NCBI RefSeq assembly: GCF_040678635.1
Contig: NZ_JBFATZ010000004.1
Coordinates: 372,001-436,000 of the forward strand
DNA length: 64,000 bases
Direction of reading: 5' to 3'
DNA from: Thermopolyspora sp040678635
Lineage (GTDB): Bacteria; Actinomycetota; Actinomycetes; Streptosporangiales; Streptosporangiaceae
In this document: positions 58,054-64,000 of the stretch, piece after piece
How the letters are laid out: the number at the start of each line of letters is the position of its first letter
How positions within the stretch are numbered: the first letter of the stretch is position 1
Made by a program: the position numbers and the translations under genes
The notes under the pieces: generated by a model
Database searches by the model: none
What the model saw: the letters and a program-made list of their open reading frames with translations, nothing else
What the model was told of the DNA's origin: nothing

Positions 58054-58971
58054 TCAGTCATAGAAGCCCAGGCGGCGCAGTTGCTTGGGGTCGCGTTGCC
58101 AGTCCTTGGCGATCTTGACGCGGAGGTCGAGGTAGACGCGGGTGCCCAGGAGGGCCTCGATCTGCTTGCGCGCCTTGGTGCCGACGTCCTTGAGGCGCTC
58201 GCCCTTGTTGCCGATGACGATGGCCTTTTGGGAGGGGCGTTCGACGTACATGACGGCGTAGATGTCGAGTAGGTCGTCGCGGCCGGGGCGGGGCAGCATC
58301 TCGTCGACGACGACGGCGATGGAGTGCGGAAGCTCGTCGCGGACGCCCTCCAAGGCGGCCTCGCGGACCAGTTCGCCGACGAGGATCTGCTCGGGCTCGT
58401 CGGTCGGCTCGCCGTCGGCGTACAGGGGCGGGCCCTCGGGGAGGTGTGCGGTGAGGACGTCGGTGAGGACGTCCAGTTGGTCGTTGGTTTCCGCTGAGAC
58501 CGGGACGATGTCGGCGAAATCTCCCAAGGCGGACACCGCGAGGAGTTGCTCGGCGATCTGCTTCTTGGCGGCGAGGTCGCACTTGGTGACCACGGCGACG
58601 ACGGGGGTCTTGCGTACGGCGGCGAGCTTCTCGGCGATGAAGGCGTCGCCCTTGCCGACCTTCTCGTTCGCCGGGACGCAGAAGACGATCACGTCGACCT
58701 CGGTGAGCGTGGACAGCACCAGGCTGTCGAGCCGCTCGCCGAGCAGGGTGCGGGGGCGGTGCAGGCCGGGGGTGTCGACGATGACGAGTTGCGCGTCGGG
58801 GCGGTGCACGATGCCGCGGATCACGCGCCGGGTGGTCTGCGGCTTGGAGGAGGTGATCGCCACCTTCGTGCCGACCAGCGCGTTCATCAGCGTCGACTTG
58901 CCCACGTTGGGGCGGCCGACGAAGCACGCGAACCCCGCTCGGTGGGCTTCGGCCTTCGTCTCGGGGGTCAC
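58054..58971 (-). CDS. era: GTPase Era
   Basis: 305 residues. G1 FVGRPNVGKSTLMNALVG, switch and G3 DTPGLHRPRTLLG, G4 VVTKCDLA, SAETNDQLD and a C-terminal KH domain (SQKAIVIGNKGERLKDVGTKARKQIEALLG). It binds 16S rRNA and helps mature the small subunit. Its GTG overlaps the stop of the deaminase-like gene. Confidence 0.97.
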   Translation of the reverse strand: MTPETKAEAHRAGFACFVGRPNVGKSTLMNALVGTKVAITSSKPQTTRRVIRGIVHRPDAQLVIVDTPGLHRPRTLLGERLDSLVLSTLTEVDVIVFCVPANEKVGKGDAFIAEKLAAVRKTPVVAVVTKCDLAAKKQIAEQLLAVSALGDFADIVPVSAETNDQLDVLTDVLTAHLPEGPPLYADGEPTDEPEQILVGELVREAALEGVRDELPHSIAVVVDEMLPRPGRDDLLDIYAVMYVERPSQKAIVIGNKGERLKDVGTKARKQIEALLGTRVYLDLRVKIAKDWQRDPKQLRRLGFYD

Positions 58972-59306
58972 CGGTGGCGTCCCTTGACCGTGCCGTCCGG
59001 GGCGGCCACGAACAGGACGCCGGCCGACATGTCCCGCACCGCGAGCAGGTCGGCCTCGGACGGGCCGTCGGCCTCGGTGACCAGCGCGGCCGCCTCCAGC
59101 GTGCGCGCTCCGCTGGAGGCCGCCATCGCCACCGCCACCTGCACCGCCGACAGTCGCAGCGACGGCAGGTTCACCTCGGAGGCGGTGTAGGTGCGGCCGA
59201 TCTCGTCGCGTACGGCGGCGCCCTCCGCCGAGCCGTTGCGGGCGCGGGAGGAGCGGGCCAGCACGACGAGCTTGTTGTCCTCGGAGTCCAGTGTCGCGTC
59301 AGTCAC
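58968..59306 (-). CDS. Cytidine-deaminase-like protein lacking zinc motifs
   Basis: 112 residues. Orthologues in this position (between the CNNM/CBS protein and Era) are usually annotated as cytidine deaminase: LVVLARSSRARNGSAEGAAVRDEIGRTYTASEVNLPSLRLSAVQVAVAMAASSGARTLEAAALVTEADGPSEADLLAVRDMSAGVLFVAAPDG. The catalytic HAE/CAE and PCxxC motifs are absent (PSLRLSAVQ and SAGVL stand there). Probably not a deaminase; role unknown, maybe structural. Confidence 0.8.
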   Translation of the reverse strand: MTDATLDSEDNKLVVLARSSRARNGSAEGAAVRDEIGRTYTASEVNLPSLRLSAVQVAVAMAASSGARTLEAAALVTEADGPSEADLLAVRDMSAGVLFVAAPDGTVKGRHR

Positions 59307-59624
59307 GCGTCAAGCCTATAGAGGCTTGGGCGTACGCGTTCGCGCCGGGATTCGCGCCGGGGCTTGAGTCGGGCGGGTTTCCCGGTCCTGAACAGCCGTA
59401 AGGGTGCTCCCACCCGCTCTCGCGGGCGAGAACACCCTCTTGGCATCCCCCGTTGATCAACCGATGCGCCGGCAACCCCCGTCCGACGCTCCGGTTCCCA
59501 CCCCTCACGGCTCCCACTGATCAGGTGAGCGCCTGAGAAGAGAGTGGCAGCCCCCGCTTGCAATTCACTTAAAGAACAGTTGCGACATCAGATGCCAACG
59601 CTAGAAATATCGGATACCCGCAGG
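59307..59624. other. Gap of 318 bases without a gene
   Basis: Between the CNNM/CBS gene and the deaminase-like gene, both leftward. I see only a small hairpin (CCCGCTCTCGCGGG, about 59419-59432) and the promoter of the latter. The gap interrupts an otherwise tightly packed conserved cluster. Confidence 0.6.
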
Positions 59625-60941
59625 TCAGTCCTGTTTCGTCGCGGCGTCGGCTTCCTCGTCCTCCTTGTTGCGCACCCGGCGCACCACCACGGTGCTGATC
59701 CGGTTGCGCCGCCCGGCGAGGCTCTCGGCCGTCAGCAGCAGGCCGTCGATCGTCGCCTCGGAGCCCGCGATCGGCACCCTGCCGAGCGCGTGCGCGAGCA
59801 GGCCGCCGACGGTCTCCACGTCATCGACCTCCAGCTCGGCGCCGAACAGCTCCTCCAGCTCGTCCACCGGCAGCCGGGCGGTCACCCGGGCGGCGGTGTC
59901 CTCCTCCAGCCACTCCACCCGCGGGGCCTCCTGGTCGTACTCGTCGGCGATCTCGCCGACGATCTCCTCCAGGATGTCCTCGATGGTGACCAGGCCGGCC
60001 GTGCCGCCGTACTCGTCGATGACGATCGCCACGTGGATCTGCCGGGCCTGCATCTCGCGCAGCAGGTCGTCGATCGGCTTGCTCTCCGGGACGTACGTGG
60101 CCGGGCGCATCTGCGACTCGACGGTGTCGAGGCCGCCGTCCCCGGGCCGCTCGCCCGGCTCGTGCAGGCGGCGCACCACGTCCTTGAGGTAGGCGATGCC
60201 GATCACGTCGTCCTCGTTCTCGCCCACCACCGGGATGCGCGAGAAGCCGCTGCGCAGCGCGAGCGACAGCGCCTGGTTGAGCGTCTTGCCGCGTTCGATG
60301 AAGACCATGTCGGTACGCGGCACCATCACCTCGCGGACGAGCGTGTCGCCCAGCTCGAACACCGAGTGGATCATCTGGCGCTCGTCCGGCTCGATCACCC
60401 GGCGCTGCTCGGCCAGGTCGACCAGGTCACGCAGCTCCGCCTCGGAGGTGAACGGCCCCTCGCGGAAGCCCTTGCCCGGCGTCAGCGCGTTGCCGAGCAG
60501 GATCAGCAGCCGGGGCAGCGGGCCGAGGACCCGCGTGAGCCGGTACACGATCGGGGCGCTCGCCAGCGCGATCGGCTCGGCGTGCTGGCGGCCCAGGGTA
60601 CGCGGCGACACGCCCATGATCACATAGCAGATGACGATCATGACGGCGGCGGCCACCAGGTACGCCTGCCCCTCGTCGCCGAGCAGGTCGATGAAGAGCA
60701 GCGTGGTGATCACCGTGGCGACCGTCTCGCAGCTCAGCCGCAGCAGCATCAGCAGGTTGAGGTACTGGGGCGGGTCGGCCACGATCTCCCGCAGCCGTCG
60801 AGCGCCCCGGCGTCCCTCCCGGGCGTACTCCTCGGCCCGCACCCGGGAGATCCGGGCCAGGGCCGTCTCCGCCCCCGCCAGCAGTCCGCCGACGAAGACG
60901 AGGAGGACCACCGACAGCAGCCACCAGTTGGCGGAGTTCAC
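59625..60941 (-). CDS. CNNM-domain/CBS-pair membrane protein (hemolysin C / CorC family)
   Basis: 438 residues from GTG 60941, chosen because it overlaps the ybeY stop as GTGA; GTG 60965 would extend it by eight residues. N-terminal CNNM (DUF21) membrane part (WWLLSVVLLVFVGGLLAGAETALARIS; YLVAAAVMIVICYVIMGVSP), a CBS pair (VREVMVPRTDMVFIERGKTLNQALSLALRSGFSRIPVVGENEDDVIGIAYLKDV; QIHVAIVIDEYGGTAGLVTIEDILEEIVGEI), and a C-terminal CorC_HlyC domain. Such proteins are linked to Mg/Co efflux. Confidence 0.93.
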   Translation of the reverse strand: MNSANWWLLSVVLLVFVGGLLAGAETALARISRVRAEEYAREGRRGARRLREIVADPPQYLNLLMLLRLSCETVATVITTLLFIDLLGDEGQAYLVAAAVMIVICYVIMGVSPRTLGRQHAEPIALASAPIVYRLTRVLGPLPRLLILLGNALTPGKGFREGPFTSEAELRDLVDLAEQRRVIEPDERQMIHSVFELGDTLVREVMVPRTDMVFIERGKTLNQALSLALRSGFSRIPVVGENEDDVIGIAYLKDVVRRLHEPGERPGDGGLDTVESQMRPATYVPESKPIDDLLREMQARQIHVAIVIDEYGGTAGLVTIEDILEEIVGEIADEYDQEAPRVEWLEEDTAARVTARLPVDELEELFGAELEVDDVETVGGLLAHALGRVPIAGSEATIDGLLLTAESLAGRRNRISTVVVRRVRNKEDEEADAATKQD

Positions 60942-61420
60942 CGCTCCTGGCGCACCTCCCGCCACGATTCGAGCAGCTCACCCTGGAGGCCGAACATCTC
61001 GGCGTGCTCCTCGGGCTCGGCGTGGTCGTAGCCGAGCAGGTGCAGGATGCCGTGCGTGCACAGCATCTCCAGCTCCTCCCGCGCGCTGTGCCCGGCCTCG
61101 GCCGCCTGCTTGGCCGCCACCTGCGGGCACAGCACCACGTCGCCGAGCAGCGCCGGGTCCGCGGAGGCGTCGGGCTCCTTGCGCGCGCCCCCGCCCGGGT
61201 TCGGCCGCAGCTCGTCCATGGGGAAGGCGAGCACGTCGGTCGGCCCCGGCTCCCCCATCCACTGCTCGTGCAACACCGTCATCGCGGCCTCGTCCACCAC
61301 CAGGATGGACAGCTCGGCGAGCGGATTGATGCCCATCTCGCCGAGCACGTGCCCGGCGAGCGCCACGATCCCGGCCTCGTCGATCTCGACGCCGGACTCG
61401 TTGGCCACCTCGATGCTCAT
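60938..61420 (-). CDS. ybeY: Endoribonuclease YbeY
   Basis: 160 residues from ATG 61420. The zinc motif HGILHLLGYDHAEPEEHAEM is plain (H-x3-H-x5-H). FPMDELRPNP lies where the family has its FP(M/L) segment, and LGDVVLCPQVAAKQAAEAGHS follows. It processes rRNA ends. The phoH stop lies just upstream of its start. Confidence 0.95.
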   Translation of the reverse strand: MSIEVANESGVEIDEAGIVALAGHVLGEMGINPLAELSILVVDEAAMTVLHEQWMGEPGPTDVLAFPMDELRPNPGGGARKEPDASADPALLGDVVLCPQVAAKQAAEAGHSAREELEMLCTHGILHLLGYDHAEPEEHAEMFGLQGELLESWREVRQER

Positions 61421-61427
61421 GGGCGGC

Positions 61428-62486
61428 TTATCTCCCCCGTGGGCGCTTGGCGCCCTTGATCGCACGCGGTTCCTGCTCCCGCAGGTCGGCGTCATAGCGG
61501 TTGTAGGCGTCCACGATGTCGCTCACCAGGCGGTGCCGTACCACGTCGGCGCTGGTCAGCGTGCTGAAGTGGATGTCGGAGATGCCTTCGAGGATCTCCC
61601 TGACCACCTTCAGGCCGCTCTCCTGACCGCCGGGCAGGTCGATCTGGGTGACGTCACCGGTGACAACGATCTTCGATCCGAACCCGAGCCGCGTCAGGAA
61701 CATCTTCATCTGCTCGGGCGAGGTGTTCTGCGCCTCGTCGAGGATGATGAACGCGTCGTTCAGGGTACGGCCGCGCATGTACGCGAGCGGGGCCACCTCG
61801 ATCGTTCCCGCGGCCATCAGCTTGGGGATCGTCTCGGGGTCCAGCATGTCGTGCAGCGCGTCGTACAGCGGGCGCAGGTAGGGGTCGATCTTCTCGTACA
61901 GCGTGCCGGGCAGGAAGCCCAGCCGCTCCCCCGCCTCCACGGCCGGCCGGGTCAGGATGATCCGGGTGACCTCCTTGGCCTGCAGCGCCCTGACCGCCTT
62001 GGCCATCGCCAGGTAGGTCTTGCCGGTGCCGGCCGGGCCGATGCCGAACACGATCGTGTGCTTGTCGATCGCGTCGACGTACCGTTTCTGGTTCACCGTC
62101 TTGGGCCGGATGGTACGGCCGCGCGACGACAGGATGTCGAGCGAGAGGACCTCGGCGGGACGCTCGCTGCTCATGCGCAGCATGGTGATCACTCGTTCCA
62201 CGGCGTCGGGAGTGAGCTGCGCGCCGGTGCGCAGCAGCTCGACCAACTCCTCGAACAGGCGCACCACCATGCCGCTCTCCTCCGGAGAGCCGGTGACGGT
62301 GATCTCGTTGCCGCGGACGTGGATGTCGGCGCGGAAGGCCTTCTCGATGACGCGCAGGACCTGGTCCCGCGAGCCGAGCAGCCCCACCATGGACTGCTCA
62401 TCCGGGATGACCACCTTGGCCTGGGTCCGGGCCGGCCCCTTGGTACGCGGCGGCGTGACGTTTCGTTCTTCGTGTGACTCGGACAT
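61428..62486 (-). CDS. phoH: PhoH-like ATPase
   Basis: 352 residues. Walker A FGIGPAGTGKTYLAMAKAVRALQ, DEAQNTSPEQMKMFLTRLGFGSKIVVTGDVTQIDLP. It sits first in phoH-ybeY-CNNM-era as in most actinobacteria. Function linked to RNA metabolism, not proved. Confidence 0.95.
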   Translation of the reverse strand: MSESHEERNVTPPRTKGPARTQAKVVIPDEQSMVGLLGSRDQVLRVIEKAFRADIHVRGNEITVTGSPEESGMVVRLFEELVELLRTGAQLTPDAVERVITMLRMSSERPAEVLSLDILSSRGRTIRPKTVNQKRYVDAIDKHTIVFGIGPAGTGKTYLAMAKAVRALQAKEVTRIILTRPAVEAGERLGFLPGTLYEKIDPYLRPLYDALHDMLDPETIPKLMAAGTIEVAPLAYMRGRTLNDAFIILDEAQNTSPEQMKMFLTRLGFGSKIVVTGDVTQIDLPGGQESGLKVVREILEGISDIHFSTLTSADVVRHRLVSDIVDAYNRYDADLREQEPRAIKGAKRPRGR

Positions 62487-62610
62487 GGGCGGCCCTAACG
62501 GCCAGCTCGCCTCCCGGTACGCGCCTCACAGGTTTCTACCGTCATGTTATCCACCGACGGCCCACCTGGGCATCGGCTTAAATCGCCCCCGTCTCCCGCC
62601 GCCCCCGTGA

Positions 62611-62955
62611 TCAGCCCGGCGGCCAGGTCAGGTTCCGCCCGCCGAGCAGGTGCAGGTGGACGTGGAACACCGTCTGCCCGGCGGCGGGGCCGGTGTTGAA
62701 GACCATGCGATAGCCCACCTCGGCGACGCCCTCCTGCTCGGCGACCGCCTGACCCGCCTGCAGCACCGCGTCGGCCCACCCGTCGTCGGCCGCCGCCAGC
62801 GCCGCCGCGTCCTGGAAATGCTCCTTGGGCACGACGAGCACATGCGTGGGCGCCTGGGGGTTGATGTCACGAAACGCCAGCGCCCGGTCGGTCTCCAGGA
62901 CGACGTCGGCCGGGATCTCCTTGGCGACGATCTTGCAGAAAAGGCAGTCGCTCAC
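62611..62955 (-). CDS. HIT family hydrolase
   Basis: 114 residues from GTG 62955 (VSDCLFCKIVAKEIPADVVLETDRALAFRDINPQAPTHVLVVPKEH). The catalytic triad FHVHLHLLGG is intact. Such HIT proteins hydrolyse nucleotide phosphoramidates; the true substrate is unknown. Confidence 0.94.
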   Translation of the reverse strand: MSDCLFCKIVAKEIPADVVLETDRALAFRDINPQAPTHVLVVPKEHFQDAAALAAADDGWADAVLQAGQAVAEQEGVAEVGYRMVFNTGPAAGQTVFHVHLHLLGGRNLTWPPG

Positions 62956-63036
62956 CCGCCGAATCGTAGCGACAGCCGTTGCCAATCGGTAATACCCTGG
63001 AGTCCACGCCGAAAGATCCTCCCGGATAGTGTTGTT

Positions 63037-63162
63037 GTGCGACACTTCATCGAAGGCGTAGGCAATTTCCTAGTGTCGGGCGAGGACACCACCGGGCCAT
63101 GCCCCCTAAAGAACCGGATGAGCGTAAACCTCCTGGAAAGGCCACGCGTCCAACAGATGTGA
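63037..63162 (+). other. Possible upstream ORF coupled to the sigma factor
   Basis: GTG 63037 opens a 41-codon frame (MRHFIEGVGNFLVSGED and onward) that ends in GTGA, overlapping an in-frame GTG at 63159 inside the sigma-factor gene. It could be a regulatory upstream frame, in which case the sigma factor would start at 63159, or chance. Confidence 0.3.
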
Positions 63163-63704
63163 CCACCGAGACCATCGTGGCCGACCGGTCGATGGGGGCG
63201 GTGTCTGTCGGGTGGGATGCCGACATGGCCGTGACCGCGCTGTACAGCGCGCACTATCGGTCACTCGTCCGTCTCGCTGTGCTGCTGGTCCGTGACGTGG
63301 CCTCAGCAGAGGAGGTCGTACAGGACGCCTTCGTCGCCATTCACGGGGCGTGGCGCCGGCTGCGGGACCCCGACAAGGCATTGGCCTACCTTCGCCAATC
63401 GGTCGTGAACCGATCGCGCTCCGTGCTGCGCCACCGGGCCGTCGTGGAGAAGTACGCCCCGAAGGGCCTTCCCGACGCGCCCAGCGCCGAGAACGGCGCC
63501 ATCGGCGAGCTGGAGCGCTCGGCGGTGATCGAGGCCTTGCGCGGCCTGCCCGCCCGCCAGCGGGAGGCGCTGGTGCTGCGCTACTACGGCGACCTTTCCG
63601 AGGCGGAGATCGCCAACGCGATGGGCATCAGCAAGGGCGCGGTGAAGAGTCACACGGCCCGCGGGATGGCCGCACTACGGAACGTACTGGAGCAGTTTTC
63701 ATGA
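63099..63704 (+). CDS. ECF-type RNA polymerase sigma factor
   Basis: 201 residues. Region 2: TALYSAHYRSLVRLAVLLVRDVASAEEVVQDAFVAIHGAWRRLRDPDKALAYLRQSVVNRSRSVLRHR. Region 4: VIEALRGLPARQREALVLRYYGDLSEAEIANAMGISKGAVKSHTARGMAALRNVL. ATG 63099 gives a 20-residue basic lead (MPPKEPDERKPPGKATRPTD) before GTG 63159, which could be the true start. The downstream membrane gene overlaps its stop as ATGA, and could be its anti-sigma partner. Confidence 0.93.
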   Translation: MPPKEPDERKPPGKATRPTDVTTETIVADRSMGAVSVGWDADMAVTALYSAHYRSLVRLAVLLVRDVASAEEVVQDAFVAIHGAWRRLRDPDKALAYLRQSVVNRSRSVLRHRAVVEKYAPKGLPDAPSAENGAIGELERSAVIEALRGLPARQREALVLRYYGDLSEAEIANAMGISKGAVKSHTARGMAALRNVLEQFS

Positions 63705-64000
63705 CGGAGTTCCCCGACGAGTACGGCGAGATCCTGCGCCGTGCCATGCGTGCGGAGGCGGACTCGGTCGTGCCTTCTCCTGACGGACTGGAGATCATCC
63801 GCAACCGCATCGAACAACGGGGCCTGCGCGGGATCTTCTGGTGGCGGGTGGCGGCCTCAGCGGTCGGCGCGGCCTTGGTGGCCGCCACGATCGTGATGGT
63901 CGTCCCCGGGTTACGCGAGCAGGCCACACCACCGCCACAGGGCATCACCGAGATCGACGCAGAGACGGATGCGCCCGAGGGGGAGTCCACCAGCCGTCCC
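63701..64000 (+). CDS. Membrane protein, possible anti-sigma factor (cut by window end)
   Basis: The first 100 residues are visible: MTEFPDEYGEILRRAMRAEADSVVPSPDGLEIIRNRIEQ, then one membrane span (WWRVAASAVGAALVAATIVMVV) and an acidic, Pro/Thr-rich outer part. Translationally coupled to the sigma factor gene; no zinc-binding anti-sigma motif (HxxxCxxC) is seen, so its assignment is inference from context. Confidence 0.7.
   Translation, partial: MTEFPDEYGEILRRAMRAEADSVVPSPDGLEIIRNRIEQRGLRGIFWWRVAASAVGAALVAATIVMVVPGLREQATPPPQGITEIDAETDAPEGESTSRP

Noticed and set aside
57795..58118. Plus-strand frame of 107 codons between the membrane protein and era
   Set aside because: It overlaps the era 3' end, is Arg/Gly-rich and has no ribosome site or motif.

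Overview
The window is 64 kb of very GC-rich, gene-dense DNA with many GTG and TTG starts, ATGA/GTGA-coupled operons and several apparently leaderless promoters. Repeated XRE(DUF5753)-DUF397 pairs, a DUF2630 protein, a STAND/TPR ATPase, a Ser/Thr kinase and a leader-peptide-controlled leuA point to a filamentous actinomycete. Streptosporangiales is my best guess (inference). I see no rRNA, tRNA, CRISPR array, prophage or intact insertion sequence.

Layout. 0-2 kb: a DrrAB-type ABC exporter (cut by the window edge) divergent from a TetR repressor across a near-perfect palindrome. 2-5 kb: small accessory genes, namely a TetR regulator, a lone DUF397 protein, an orphan YefM antitoxin and a HicAB-like pair. 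4.9-7.6 kb: Lrp/AsnC regulator, dimethylargininase and ornithine aminotransferase (arginine/ornithine catabolism). 7.6-9.4 kb: a PhoD-type phosphatase whose 3' end is repeated in tandem. 9.4-17.7 kb: a tightly coupled eight-gene leftward operon (GAF/PucR regulator, acetamidase/formamidase, SsuABC-like transporter, luciferase-like monooxygenase, flavin reductase), probably for uptake and oxidative breakdown of an unknown nitrogen compound. 17.8-21.2 kb: selenoprotein-W-like protein, GntR regulator, an amidase fused to an AtzH/NTF2-like domain, and a ureidoglycolate lyase (ureide metabolism). 21.5-25.4 kb: NAD-dependent epimerase, DUF2568, TetR, epoxide hydrolase and MarR with clear operators. 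25.4-31.1 kb: a membrane STAND/TPR ATPase and a glycogen-debranching-type enzyme, flanked by gene remnants and a 24-bp direct repeat. 31-34 kb: a secreted beta/gamma-crystallin-like protein, and leuA with a Leu-rich leader peptide and a strong terminator. 34.6-39 kb: a Ser/Thr kinase fused to a catalytically degenerate GH6 cellulase domain, convergent with a large tail-anchored protein. 39.6-40.7 kb: XRE-DUF397. 40.9-51.3 kb: the urea ABC transporter urtABCDE, divergent from the urease operon ureABCFGD, with candidate GlnR sites between them. 51.6-57.8 kb: small proteins, an anti-sigma-type ATPase, an XRE-DUF397 locus with a 405-bp tandem duplication, an ABM-domain protein, and an OFA-type MFS transporter with its small subunit. 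58-64 kb: the conserved phoH-ybeY-CNNM/CBS-(deaminase-like)-era cluster, a HIT protein, and an ECF sigma factor followed by a membrane protein that may be its anti-sigma factor (cut by the window end).

Theme: much of the window concerns nitrogen salvage (arginine/ornithine, an amide or N-heterocycle operon, ureides, urea). The observations most worth follow-up are the kinase-pseudo-GH6 fusion, the eight-gene monooxygenase/amidase operon, the leuA leader peptide and the repeated duplication of gene 3' ends.
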